Shown: positions 12,395-27,300 of the stretch, piece after piece
How the letters are laid out: every line of letters begins with the position of its first letter
Numbering within the stretch: the stretch's first letter is position 1
Assembly (NCBI GenBank): GCA_024509875.1
Contig: JAMPIV010008527.1
Coordinates: forward strand, 558,001 to 622,000
From: Oreohelix idahoensis
Taxonomy: Eukaryota; Mollusca; Gastropoda; Stylommatophora; Oreohelicidae
DNA: 64,000 nt
Direction of reading: 5' to 3'
Notes under the pieces: model-generated
Database searches by the model: none
Seen by the model: the letters and a program-made list of their open reading frames with translations, nothing else
Told to the model about the DNA's origin: nothing
Translations under genes and position numbers: made by a program

Positions 12395-15300
12395 GTGAGG
12401 ATCACAGTGTGGCATGACAACTAGTGATGCCAATGTTAAAGTGGTGATGTTATAATATAGACATGGGCAATTTTAGTGATGACAAAGATGTCAGCACTAG
12501 AAGTGAGTATGTTATAACATGGATATGGGCAGAGTTAGTGATGAGAGATGTCAGTGCTAGAACAAAGATGTTAGAAGAACATAAACAGTGTTACTGATGA
12601 CAGAGATGTCAGTACTAGAAGTGAGGATGTTAGAAGGACATGGACATTTAGTGATGACAGTGATGCCAGTACTAGAAGTGAGGATGTTATAAGGACATGG
12701 ACAGTGATGACAGAGATGCCAGTACTAGAAGTGAGGATGTTAGAAGGACATGGACATTTAGTGATGACAGAGATATCAGTACTAGAAGTGAGGATGTTAT
12801 AAGGACATGGACAGTGATTACAGAGATGTCAGTACTAGAAGTGATGATGTTATAAGGACATGGCCAGAGTTAGTTATAACAAAGATGACAGTACTAGAAG
12901 TGAGAATGTTATAAGAACATGGACATTTAGTGATGACAGAGATGTCAGTACTAGAAGTGAGACTGTTATAAGAACATGGACATTTAGTGATGACAGAGAT
13001 GTCAGTACTAGAAGTGAGGATGTTATAAGGACATGGGCAGAGTTAGTTATGACAGAGATGCCAGTACTAGAAGTGAGAATGTTATAAGGACATGGGCAGA
13101 GTTAGTTATGACAGAGATGCCAGTACTAGAAGTGAGAATGTTATAAGGACATAGACATTTAAGGATGACAGAGATGTCAGTACTTGAGGTGAGGATGTTA
13201 TAAGGACAAGGACATTTAGGGATGACAGAGATGTCAGTACTTGAGGTGAGGATGTTATATGGACACAGGCAGAGTTAGTTATGACAGAGATGCCAGTACT
13301 AGAAGTGAGAATGTTATAAGGACATGGGAGGAGTTAGTTATGACAGAGATGCCAGTACTAGAAGTGAGAATGTTATAAGGACATAGACATTTAAGGATGA
13401 CAGAGATGTCAGTACTTGAGGTGAGGATGTTATAAGGACAAGGACATTTAGGGATGACAGAGATGTCAGTACTTGAGGTGAGGATGTTATAAGGACAAGG
13501 ACATTTAGGAATGACAGAGATGTCAGTACTAGAAGTGAGACTGTTATTTGGACATAGACAGTGATGACAGAAATGCCAGTACTAGAAGTGAGGATGTTAT
13601 AAGTACCAGAAGTGAGGATGTTATAAGGACATGGACACATAAAAAATAAAAAAAACCAAACATGCAAGCACATAAGATCTGTGCATAAGAAAGTTTAATA
13701 TCGTACTCTCAACTTGATGTCCAGATGACAAGAAAAAGGAAACAGCCAAAATGCCAGAGCTGACCAAGTCAGGACTAAAGATCATCAACTGGTCTGGACA
13801 AGGGATGACAAGCATCCCTCTCAATCTTATTCCAGGTGAGCACAGTATCCATTCAAGGTTCGTCACCTGCCACTTTCAGATTTGAGGCACCTGTATCTGA
13901 ATTCTATTTGCAATTTTCTCATCATTTTCATTCTCGTTCCCCACAAAGTATGGAACAACCATTGCAGATGGTCCCCTTGCATAAGACCTGCACCAATGAT
14001 ATTTTTGCAGCACAGGCATCTGTAGCAATCTGTTTTACATGATGAATATGTCAACCCCCATGCACAACATAGAATTAGTTGCCCTTTACAGCATGCTAGA
14101 GTATAAATTTCTAAGTATAAATAGCCAATGAAATGTGTCTGTCTTTTTTCTACTTATTTTGGCAGTAACCTTTTAACAGTGGTTCCTCGTAATACGTTTT
14201 CATTTAATTTCACCGTTTACTGTTATCTTTAAAAAAAAAAAAACCAGCAAAGTATTTAAGTGATGGGAGCTATAGGGTAAACGGCACAGCAATTTCATTG
14301 CCTTTTTCATTCCTTGCAGAGCATAGAGCAAAAATTTCACCTGGCCCCTTATAAGAAGATTGCTATCAAAGCACATTCTCACACAGCAGTGGCTTCTGTA
14401 AACCCTATGACATTTCTGCCATATGCACAACCTCATATTAGTTGTGTTTTATCACATGCCTGAGGGAGAAGTACCCTTATTCTTTCTTTTTTCTCCATAG
14501 AGATTTCCAGGAACTATAAGTGGGCCATTACCAGAGGGTAAAAAAAGCACCTTAGACACTCACTATTTTAGCTAAAACATTTTCATATGTATTGTTCCAC
14601 ATATCACCACAAGAATATATTCTTCCTTGTCTATCTTCTTATTCAGTCCTTTAGGCGTATAAGGTCACTCCAACTGGCTCTGTTAAAGGAAAAATGTGCC
14701 AAAGTATTTAATGTGCTCGTGCAGTGATAGCTTCTATAGCAATCTGTTTTAGATTATGTGGCTGCCACCACAGTGCCTGACCATATAATGTTTCCCTCTA
14801 ATAAATGCATGAGGATGAGGAAGCAGGAGCCTATTCTACTTCTACTGTCTCTTCTCAAGAGTCCTGGGATCTCACAGGAACACAGTAACATATTACGCAT
14901 ACTTACAACACACATTTTAAGGAAACCGGTTCACAGCATTACAAGGCAGTCTTTGTTCTGGAACTCCCTTGGTAAGCAAGGTAGAGGGAGACCAAAAAAT
15001 ACATGGAGAAGAGAACTGGAGACAGAAATCAAAGAGGTGAGGAAGACATGGAAAGACCTTGACCTGATGTCATGTGACAGGGCTTGGTAGGAGTCTATAA
15101 AGGCCTATGCTGTTTGGGGAGCTGAAGGGAGAAGAATATATACTTGTATATCCGTAATTAGCGTTTGATTGACAGAGTGGTTAGAGCGCTGGTCTCTCAT
15201 GGCAAAGGTGCCAGGTTTGATTCACGGTATCGACACGCTTCAGTCTACCCAGTGGTAAATGGGTACCTGACTTTGCACTTGAGTTAAGGAAGGAAATGGC

Positions 15301-18300
15301 AGCGAGGAAGGGAACTGGTCACCCCACCTCTCGATGCTGGACTTAGTGTAGTGAAGTCTCTAACACTACACTCACCTGCGCCAGTATCTGCTATGGGACT
15401 ACCTTTCCCTTTTTTTATATATCTGTAATTACTCAAAGCTTAGTGTTTCACATTACCCTCTGATGTTATCTGACTTGCCAGTCAAAGATGTTGGACATCT
15501 GCTCCTGTCATCAAACAATCTGCGATCTATATCCACTGACATTGTCCGTATGACACGTTTAGAGAAGTTGGACATCTCCAAGAACGGCATAAGATGCACC
15601 CACTCCAATGACTTTTCTGGACTGCCTCAAGAGATGGCTCTGATGATCAGTCTTACTGAGCTGCGCATCTCTGAATGTAACCTGCCTTTTGTGCCACCTG
15701 TCATTTTTAAGATGACCAACCTCAAGATTCTGGATATAAGCCGGAACAAGGTAAATTTATGTTGCAATGATGCCATTTTTAAGATGGTCAACTTCTGAAT
15801 TTTGGAAATTAGCAGGAATACGTTAAGTGTTGACAATAGTACTATTTTAAAAGAAGGTCAACCTTAAATCTTGAATATATATCTGTAAAACAAATCTTGT
15901 AACTTCCTTGAACCAGGCAGAAACAAGGTAAGCATACAATATTTACAGGTACATATGTTCTGCTTATGAGGTACATATGAGATGCTTAAGAAAAGCCAAT
16001 AATGTTAGAGACAGAACCAGAAACATCAGAAAAATTGAAGAAATGGCATCTTGCATCAAGTATTTAGAGAGACAGAAAATTAAATGGTTTGGCCATCTTA
16101 TGAGAATGGAGCCTGATAAATTACCACTACTGGCCTACAATAAAAGATCTGATTTTAAGGTATAGTGAAGACCAAGAGGCAGATGGATAGACAACATCAC
16201 AGAAATTTTACAACAACATGGGCTCACAACAGCCAATGCGACAAATTTGTCTGAAGAACGCAAACTTCCGTTACTCACCACACTTCACGGCAACAATGGA
16301 CCAAAAAAAGTTAGTGGGTAAATATGTTCCACACTCTATGTGGTTGCATGCTTTTAGTACCACTAGGAAAATGTATCACTCTTCATGAGGTGTAACAATA
16401 ATTTAGTCCCTTGTGAAGCACAAACCTTCAATCACGTCTACCCAAGTCCTGGCAGTCTGCCCTAGTCCTTTTCCATGTCTGAATCCTTCTGATCGTTCTA
16501 CTGTGACAGAAGACGCAGCAAGAGAGATGAATGCAGTCAGCGGCTCATAGCTTGATTGCTTGCGTCAGCCTTCCCTTGGAACAGAAACAACAGTATAATT
16601 AACTGACATTATAATCTTGACTCCCAAAATAAGAAAACCAAACCTACTGGTATGTTTTAAACACTTGCCTATTAGGTACAACAAATAACATTAATGATTA
16701 GAAGTGAATTTGTCTCTTTTTTTTTTTTTTTTTTCTTAACCAGCGGCACTTGGGCTTTCAGCCCTTCAGCCCAATGACATGTCATTGCGAGGCTGGGGAA
16801 CCTGAGGACTTTCCTTCCAACCCGGTCAGGTGCTTCGCTCCTTCCCATCCACAGAGGGTTTATCACAGGAGCTGTTCAGGTTATTCAGTCAAATTTCCGG
16901 TCGTAAACATTCCTTCAAACGCTGACGCCCGGGTTTGAACCATGAACACCTGGTCGCCAGTACAACGCCGAAGCCATTACACCAGCGCGGCTCCCGACTT
17001 TGTCTCTCAAACTGCACTTGGATTTGTAGATGGTCATTTGACATCACAGGATTTCAAGTCTGAAAGATTAGCAGCTATAGCAAAAATACAAAGCTAATGT
17101 GTCAGTTAATATCTGTAGTTTTTAAGAATTTCTGTAGTTTTTAAGAAAAAGAACACTTTAATTTGGTTTTTAAACGACAAGAAGCCACTTCGCATGACAT
17201 AACCCCTCCACCACCAAAACCAGTCTGTAAAAGACAGATATTTCAAATTAGTATTCACCAGAAGCACTTCCTCCGTAATTTGTTCTGGAATCCACCAAAA
17301 CAGAGAGGTAGAGGGGGACCAAAAATTCACAGAGAAGAGAACTGGAGACAGATTTAACTGAAGATGATTTAGAAAGACCTGGAGCTGATGGCAAGGGATA
17401 GAAGAACTTAGCATGAGTTTACTGAAGGCTTAAGTTCCTTGGGGAGCTGATAAGAGCAATGATAATGAAGAGGACTCACGGCTGTATGTAATTTATCATA
17501 GACATCCAAAACCAACAATGATGTTTCTTTACACTTTCACTTCACATCCGATTTATGTCTTCACATTGTCCTAATAGATCTACAGTCTGCTCTTACACAT
17601 TCCCAACATATCTACATTCTATCCTTACACATTCACATTCTTTCTATATTCTATCTTTACCCACTCACTCTACCTATGTTAGGTTCTTTACACATTCACA
17701 CTATGCCTACATTCCATCTTGAAATATTCACACTGTATCTACATTTTTTTTCTTTACACATTACTTTACATTATAGAAATTCATTCTTAATTCTGTTCAC
17801 AGATTAATATCCTCCCGCCTGAAATTGGTGACCTTGTTAACCTTGCCTGGCTAAATCTGCAACAGACAAGCATCACATCACTACCCCCAGAGATTGCATA
17901 CTGTCAAGAGCTTGAAGAGATTTACCTCTGGGGCAACTCTATAGAGACTCTGCCAGAGACTCTGTCTGAGATGTTGAAACTAAGAGTGCTAGCCCTGAAT
18001 TACAGGTAAATACTGTCTGAGATGTTGAAACTAAGTGTTCTTGCCCTGAAATACAGGTAAATAATGTCTGAGATGTTAAGGAGAAATGTTAGAGAACGAC
18101 ACAGGAAAAGATGAATAATCAAGATTAAGACTGCTAGAATTTGGCACAAAACGTAAGACTAGCAGGGAGGGACGTATGTGAGGATGCATCCGTTGTGTAT
18201 ACAACCAGCGTGCAACAGAAACAGTTAGCATTCATACCCTTCGACAAATGCTGAGGGAAACTGAGCACCTATGGGTTTGCTTGGAGTGCAATGATCTCGA

Positions 18301-21300
18301 TTCTGTTCATCAACAATAACAACATTAATGAGCTGTTAAAACCGAGACCCGCTGGCCTTGAATTACAGGTAAATAATTACTTGAATAGTAAATCTGTAGT
18401 TACCTAGTCTGAGACTTCCACTTAAGCATACTTGTCCTGAATGGTAGTTAAAAGTCGACAGCCGATAGGATAGTCTGGCGCTCTCTCTTCCAAACCTCTA
18501 CACCTCACGGTAGAAGGGGAACGACTAAGTAAGTAAAGGTAGTTAAAAGTCTATCCTGGTACAAACATACACAAATCATGTGTGAGATGCTCAAAATGGT
18601 AGTGGCTGCCTTTAAAGACAAGCCCACATTTACTTATGAGGTAACTCTACTGAGACTCCGGCTAAGATGTTAAAACTGCAAGTGGTAGCCCACAATGACA
18701 GACAATTATCTACAGGTGAGACCAACCCACAGAGACCTGCTTAAGATGTCAGTGTGGGAGATGTGGTCACTGAGGATGACAGGCAAATCTCTACCTGTCA
18801 GAGAAATCTACAGAGACTGCATAAGATGTCCAAATGCACAAGTGGTAGCCCACAACGACAGGTAAATCTCTACCTGAGACAATAATTTACCAACTGTCTA
18901 TAACATGTCCAAAAGGACATGAGGTCTCCCACAATGACGGTAAATCTCTACCTGTGAGAGAAATCTACAGACTATCTATAAAATGTCGAAATGGACATGA
19001 CGTCACCCACAATGACAGGTAAATCTCTACCTGTGAGAGAAATCTATAGAGACTACAGCTAAGATATCCAGATGGACATGTCACCCACAAAGACAGGCAA
19101 ATCTCTACCTGTGAGAGGAATCTACAAACTAAGATGTCCAAATAGACATGTGGTCACCCAGAACGACATAAAAATCTCTGCCTGGGTTATAAATCTAGAC
19201 TCTGCCGAAGATATCCAAATGGACATGTGGGCACACATAATGACAGGCAAATCTCTACCTGTGAGAGAAATCTACAGACTGTCTTTCGGAGCGCTGGTGG
19301 AGTTGTCCGTATGCAATGAAGATAGTCCTTCAAACCAAAGTAACGTGCCGCTCTCGTGAACTCCAGAGGACAAAATGTTGAACTATACAGAGATCATAAA
19401 TGGAGTTCCTTGGAACTGCTATCTGAACAACATTTTATAAAATCATGCACTGATTGGTAAAACAAGAGGGAAAAAAGACAAAGACTGACTAAGCTATGTA
19501 TACATCAAATCTAATAACACCTTTCTACAAAAACAACTGATAAAACAAAAGGAAAGAAAGACAAAGAGTGACTAAGCTATGTATACATGAAATCTAATAA
19601 CACCTTTCCACAAAAACAACTGATAAAACAAGAGGAAAGAAAGACAAAGACTGACTAAGCTATGTATACATGAAATCTAATAACACCTTTCCACAAAAAC
19701 AACTGATAAAACAAGAGGAAAGAAAGACAAAGACTGACTAAGCTATGTATACATGAAATCTAATAACACCTTTCCACAAAAACAACTGATAAAACAAAAG
19801 GAAAGAAAGACAAAGACTGACTAAGCTATGTATACATGAAGTCTATTAACACTTTCCCAGAAAGAACAACTGCTAAAATGAGAGATAAGAAAGACAGAGA
19901 TTTACTAAGCTATGTATATATGAAGTGTATTAACACTTTCCTACAACGAACAACTGATAAAACACGAGGAAAGAAAGACAAAGATTGACTAAGCTAGGTA
20001 TACATGAAATCTATTAACACCTTTCCACAAACACAACTGATAAAACAAGAGGAAAGAAAGACAAAGATTGACTAAGCTATGTATACATGAAGTCTATTAA
20101 CTCTTTGACTCCATAATTATTTTCCACCCGGTGCCATAATTATTTTTTGAAGAATTCTAAACGATGAATTGTACTGTCTTTTAGTGTAAATTTTATGTTA
20201 ATCTTTTTTTGTGACGATATACTTATTATATACCAAACTGTAGGGAAATGGATAGAGAATTGTAATATACATCTTTGGTAGTATTAACACAAGTGTGGTC
20301 GGTATACTTAAAATATTTTGCATGTAAAATTAAAAAAACACTAAAAAGTTAACTGTAGAATACGATCTTATGAAAGACAAATTACTGTTGTAGACAATAA
20401 AACTTTCTTTTTAATCTTCAAACATCAAGTTAATCCATATACAAAGTAAAAAAAACATTACTTATGGCCACAATTAGTACATTTAGTGTTATTCACAACA
20501 GTTTTTACTGTGGTCCCTTGTAAGAAAAAAATTAATTATGCAATCGTGCATTACGTAATTTTCAAACAAATAAAGAATAACGTCATATAAATACTTTTTT
20601 ACATTTGTTTAGTGTTTTAATTGTATCCCTAGCTTCATCTTCTACCAAGGACTAGTGATTAGATGTTACGGTAGGTCTAGTTTTATTGCTTTTTGATCGG
20701 CCAGATTATGACTATGCCCACTCATCAACTAATTCTAATGTGTTTAGCTTTTCTGCCCCGATTTCGTATTTTGACAACAAACTGTGACTACCAAACAATC
20801 ATCATCCATGTCAGCAATGTTTCAAAGTAGTTTGACACAATTATTTGCTTAGGAGACTTAGAAAATGTAAATATAAAGCGTGACATATTTCTCTAGCAAA
20901 TAACAATGAAAAACGCAAAGAAGTGAATCGTCACACAAATTGTGATAATAACATCAAAACACGCACATGTGCTGCTTAACTACAGTCAAATTATTTGTTT
21001 AAATACAGTAGAACTCCATTTATCCGAACCCCATGGGACCGAGCATCGTTCGGATAATCAAATGTTCGGATAATTGGATTACATAATGTATCGAGTTACA
21101 TGTACACATATTTCTAAAAATAATTAACCATCACAAGGAAATTACACTATAAAACATATTTACTTGTACTGTAATAATAATACCCACACTGTATTAGATC
21201 ACTGTATCACCAAAATCTTTCATTACACTGCAGTGCATGTACTACTTGTATTAATTATTTTTTTTAAGAAAGAGAAATGTTTTCAAAATAACATTACAAA

Positions 21301-24298
21301 CGATTCAAAACCAGGCGCAACTTACGTATATATGTACTTGTACAGATGTAGCCCACTATTTAAAATAATGAGGAATCCTCTTTTGCACCAAACTGGATAG
21401 TCTCCTTTTGGCTGCTAAGTCCCGCATTCTCTTCAACAGCAGAAGCTGTGTAGCACAACTGTCATCGTCTCGCTCATTCCAAGCCATCGCTGTTTCTAGT
21501 GCTATAAAGGCCTCTTCAGGACTTGGTCGACGTTTTGGGTTTTCTTCATAATCTACAAGTACATCATGTACTTCTGAGGTGTCTTCATCATCGGTCACTA
21601 CATGTATTTGGTTTTCTTCTTGCACAAAAGTCAAAATTTCTTCGTCATTCAAAAACTGAAAACCAGAATCATTATCATCTTCTAGCCACATGTGTGCATC
21701 ATCTTTGTCACAGGCCGAAAATCCGGGCATTGCTTGAGACAGTTTCACAACTTCATTTATATAATCATCATTTGTGTCCACTACAGTAGTTTCATTTCCT
21801 CCTTTTTTCCCAAGCAATCTATTCCAAGCCTTGTTGAGATTATCTTGTGACAGGGTAGTCCAAGCATCAGCTAACATATAGCAGCAGTCTTTGAGATTAA
21901 GCTTTTTGGAAAATGCCACCACACTTTCTTCATCTTCAGCCAACAATAAACGACGCATGACTTCCTTCTTGTACATCTTTTTAAGCTTTGCTATAACACC
22001 CTGATCCATTGGTTGAATCAGTGCTGTTACATTGGGAGGTAGAAAAATTACTTTAAAATGTGCATCAACTGCATTCAATGTATCCGTCTCTGGATGAGAT
22101 GGTGCATTGTCCAGTAGAAAAATTACTTTTCCAGTTTTCTTTTCTTGTTCTCTTAACCTCTTCACATTTGGGATGAACTGATTTGTATACCAATCAAGAA
22201 ATATTTCACTATTCATCCAAGCACTCTTCTGTGCTTTGTAGCACAATGGGAGACATGTCACATTCTTTAAACAACGTGGTTTTTTTGGCTTTACCGATCA
22301 TTAGCACCGGTAAACAATGACTTCCACTGGCATTCGCGGCTACCACAATTGTTACTCTCTCTTTGCACTTTTTAAACACAGGGGAAGCTGCTTCGCGCTG
22401 AGATGCAAGTGATTTTTGAGGCAATGATTTCCAGTATAAGCCAGTCTCATCGGCATTATACACATCATCGAGTGAATAACCTTCTTCTTCCAAAAAAGCC
22501 AAGAATGTTTCTTTAAAATTTTCAGCGGCAGTTGCATCGCTAGATAAAGATTCCCCTTGAATCTCCAATTCTCGTATGCCATGACGAGATTTAAAGTTTC
22601 TTAACCATCATCCCTGGCTAGCCTTAAAGTCAGGAGGACAGTCAAGTTGATTGTTGAACTAAAGTGCATTTTCACACAATAGAGAGCCAGAGATAGTTTC
22701 CCCTTTGCTTCTTCTTTGCACAAACCATATATACAAAGCCTCTTCCAATTTCAAATCTTTCGCATTTCTCATGGTTTACGTTTCTTCGACCCATTTTCAC
22801 TATCCAATTTCGATGCAAAACTCATAATTTTATCCTTGTTACTTTTGATGTCAGAGACGGTAGCTTTCCCAACATTGAAAATCCTCGCAAGTGAAGACAC
22901 AGTTTCACCTTTTCCTAGTCTCTTGATAATTTCTGTTTTCGTTTCAATTGACCAACATTGCGATTCCTTTTATATGTTTTAGGCCTTCTGGAAGATGCCA
23001 TATCGCACAGAGAAATACTTGCACACCAAAATTATTCTGCTGTAGTAGCAGACACAATTATTTTAAGTTGAACTGTCTGTTTAGCCAGTGTACTGCCTAG
23101 AACGCACACGTACACTAGATTGGTAAACCAGATATTAACTGACTTTATGATCTAACTGACTTCCTGTACGTAAGCGACCGACCATTAGCCCATTCCATCC
23201 TCTACAAATTGTTCGCACACATTTGAAGCTTGCAGCATCAAAAGATTCAAAAATATAGTCTGACATGACTGGTGGCACCTAATTTTTTTTTCTCGAAAAA
23301 GTGTTCGGATAATTGGATGTTCGGATAATTGGGGTTCGGATAAATGGAGTTCTACTGTAGTAGTGAAAGTCATTCTATGAGTTTTAAAATATGAACGGCA
23401 TTAAACAGATGATTTTTGGGGTTTATTCGTGATAAACTAAAAACAACGCTCTGAGCATTGCGCTGGCACAGCACGTTGAATTTTGCAACGCTCAGAGCAT
23501 TGGTCTGGATTCAAAGAGTTAACACTAACCCACAAAGAACAACTGGTAAAACATGCTGTTACCTATCTCCCATTTTCAGCTGCTCAATCACAATTTGCCA
23601 CACACATACACACCCTTTTATTTCCTCCTTCTATGTCCTCTAGAAGTTTCTGTGGAGTTGTGGACCCTTACATGGAGAACCTCCTGAAGAAAGGTCAGAT
23701 CAAGTCTGAGCATATTCCTATAGTAGTGTTTGAGCTACCAGCTCTAGAAGTTCTTGACCTTGAGAACACCAAACTCAACAACGTACCAGACATCTCCAAC
23801 AAAATGCTGAAAGAGTTCTATCTCTGCATGAACTTCTTACAGGTAGGTGGTATATGTGGGCTATGATATTTTTTTTCATTATGGACTTTCTATCAGGCAC
23901 AGGTGAATAACACCATGCACTTCCCAGGAAAGGAGAGGGGGGGGGGGGGGGGGGGGGTGTATCTCTGAAGAGACAAGGAACAGGATTACCACCCCTTCAG
24001 GCATGTCATACTAGATGACTGATTTGTGGCTGGCCACCTCATCATTTAAAACAAGTAGCCACAAAAACTACCGCTGCGAGAGTGTCATAGATTTTGATAG
24101 GTATTTAAGATCAATTATGGTCCCGTCTAAATAGAAATAGAACAGGTGATAGCTCAGTGGGAGATAAGGTAAAGAAATAGATTTTTTTCACGGGGGTGAA
24201 ATGGTGAAAAAAATAGGTGGAGTCTGTCCCTGGACTCGAGAAGATTCTCTAGTTCAGCCTATCTCTACAAATGAACTTTGTTTGTCAGACAGTACACC

Positions 24299-24329
<31 letters not shown>

Positions 24330-27300
24330 CAACCACTCACATACACACACACACATAAGTGACAACAGTTAGACGCACAAACGTGAAAACTATATCAATG
24401 GAAAAGGGATATGTTGGGCGAGCTGACCAACACATGTAAATAAAGTTTATGTAAATTTTATTTACCATAAAGAAACTTCACAACAGCAATATTTTGAATA
24501 TTAATCAAATACAAATAAACATAGGTTAATGAATTAATTAAAGAGTTAGACTCATAGGTGTAATTCTCCCTCCCTCTGTTGAGACAAGGTCCCGTTAGAA
24601 GAAAGTTATTAACCCCCAAAAAGTTAAAGATTTATATGCTATGGTCTAGGATTTCCCTCTACAGTAAAGAACAGAGTTTATACATTAATCTATTCTGAAA
24701 GGGGCAGCATTAGCAAAACTTGCATTTAAAAAAAATATACAACGTGAGTACATGGATTATACAATAAAAGAGTCACTCATTCCTGCTTTCTTTCTTTCCA
24801 TACAACCGTGGCCACGTACATCCGTTCTTACCTAATCCTGGATTTGCACCTTCTGGAACAATCTTTAGGACATACGCACACAGCAAATCCCGTGTTAGTT
24901 TTGGCAAAGAAAACCCCAGCTCCTCAAAGACAGATTAAATCCACTTCTCCGGGGAGCGTTCACTTTGTTACTTTTATTTAGGATTTCTGTTTATGTCACA
25001 TCAATCAGTTCAGGTAATAGATTTTACAGTGCTCACAGTGTCAGAATCTTGATGTTTCCAGTACATAGGAATGTCAGGTCGGTAACTTCTCTCAGTACAA
25101 AAATTCCTTGTCACACCACAAATGGTCAAACGTCGGAAATGTTAATGTTGGTGTTGTCGCCACAACGGGCTGAATGTAAATGAGATTGGTGAAAGGAAAT
25201 CTGGATCTACAGGCCCAGTTACAAAGTCACTCTTAATGTTCTTTGGGTTGGTACTCTGTCTCTTTCTGGGTGTAAACACAACCTCAGACAGGTTTACCTT
25301 GAAGACCCAGATACTAAGTAAAAAATGTTCTTTTGTATGGTTACTCTCAGATTTATATGGAAGCCGCTGGTAAGGTTTAGGGTTTGACCCAATACTGTGT
25401 AAAGGAGAAAAAAATACAAATACTTAACCATAATATAGTATTCTCAATCCTATCCTTAACCCGCGTAAAATATAATATATTTATCCACTTCGGTTATTTA
25501 ACTTAAATTATAAACTACAAGCTTAGAGCTTGTCTTATCATTTAAAAACTCCCGTGAAATAAATTCTAGTCATTTAAAAAAATTAATCATCATAAATTAG
25601 AAATAAATATATATTTCGTCAATACTCATAATGAACAGTGCATTATTCTCTGACTGGTTACTAGCAATTAATTAAATTTATTTTATAGCTGGAATAGTTT
25701 AGCTAGAAATTATTATTTATTCTGCTAGCCAATGTAACCCAGTAAATCCTAGAGAAATATAAATGATGGACCTATCTAGTAAATCACTCTGCACAAAAAT
25801 CTTAGAGAAATATAATACGGACTTAACTATTAATCACTCAAACTTCTAGTATAGTATTTACCACAAACACAGAAATAAACGATCTCCAATCGAAAAACTA
25901 AGTAATTCCACTGTTATAAGGGATCTCAGAAATCGAAGCTAGATGTTCTCTGAAATTCTGTCGGTACTGGATAAATTGAGTTTAAAGGCAGAGATGTATA
26001 TATTAAATTGGAAGAAATTTGCTCAGACCAGTTACTTTTAACGCCCTCGCTCAGATTTCGGGCTTTTCCTCGGTTGATCTGCGAATCAGAGGGAAAATTC
26101 ACGCCTTTTACCACCTGCAGACTGGCAATCGAGCGAAGCCTGTCCTTTGAACTGGCGATTTTCACCGTGTTTAATTACATTCCAAATGAACAGATGGGGG
26201 TTGGGTAACTCGTTGATTAACTCCCCTTTCTTATCTCCCCCTGACCAAAGTAATTACAAAATGCGTCAAGATTTATTGCCCTTATCGAAGCACATGCCTT
26301 CTGCATTTTCACGAAACGGAGAGGGGAGGTTATTGTAAATTATCTCCTCTTGTCTCTACACGTGAAACAGTCTGAATTAAACATTCCTATTACCTGTAAA
26401 ACAATAGAGAAAAGAAAAAAATAAGTGTGGCAAACTAAAGAAAGGGACAGATATCTAAGTGTAGGAGGGTTTTATGTTAACAAACCGTGCATAGGTGAAA
26501 GCCAGGTGAAAGAAAAATGTAGATAATGAAATAGATATATGAAAGTTATTATCATAATATGTCACAGAGAGCATGTGAATACTTGGTGCAGTCCTCCTGC
26601 AAGGGGACCAGCTACAAAGGAAAAGGAAGGAAATATGAATACTTGTACAAACACTGTCAATCTAGAGTTATTCAAGTTAAAGGAACAAATAAAACAAGTT
26701 TCAAGGATCCACTTTTACTTACTTACTTTTTCTTTCCACTACTGCCATCAAGCGTAGTATGCAGCTGAAGTTTGCGATGTTGAGCCAGGTGTGTCACATT
26801 GGCTGCTGTAAGGCAGGTGTTGTTGGATTTCTGTGATGTTGGCTATCTATCTGCCTCCTGGTCTTCTCCGTACTCTGAGACCAGGTCATCTACTTGTTTA
26901 AGGCAAGCAGAGGTAATTGGTAGGGCTCCATTCTCCTGAGATGGCCAGACCACTTAATTTTCTGTCTCTCTGTATACTTGATGCACAATATAGCTCCCAC
27001 AATTTTTCTGATGTCCTTATTTCTGTTTCTGTCTCTCCTAGTAATGGCCTTTCTTAAGCATCTCATAGGATATGATATTGCTCTCCAGCGCTGTGGTCAG
27101 GGGCCATGTTTGACACTGATAGCAAAGAGTTGGTAAGAATATTCTGTTATCAGCTGTTGTTTAGTGTCTACACTGATATTTTAATGTTTGACTAGTGATG
27201 ACAATTGATAAGTCACTGCATTAGCTTTCTGACTCTTTGGAGATGGCCGCTTTTACTAAGGCTACCTAATAACATTTTTTGTAAAAACCAGAAAATACAT

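Larger units (their letters stand above)
20101..23518. mobile_element. piggyBac-type MITE, copy 1, carrying a Tigger insertion
   Basis: Flanked by TTAA at 20097-20100 and 23519-23522. Terminal inverted repeats are CTCTTTGACTCCA at the left and its near-complement (one mismatch) at the right. Without the Tigger insert it is about 1,064 bp, matching the 1,024-bp copy at 49274-50297. It encodes nothing, so it needed a transposase from elsewhere. The TTAA target is diagnostic of the piggyBac superfamily. Confidence 0.9.

Noticed and set aside
15161..15240. tRNA-like promoter boxes here and at 16930-16998, 27930, 46255, 48603 and 48810
   Set aside because: None folds as an intact tRNA gene; they are SINE heads with bodies, tails or target-site duplications.
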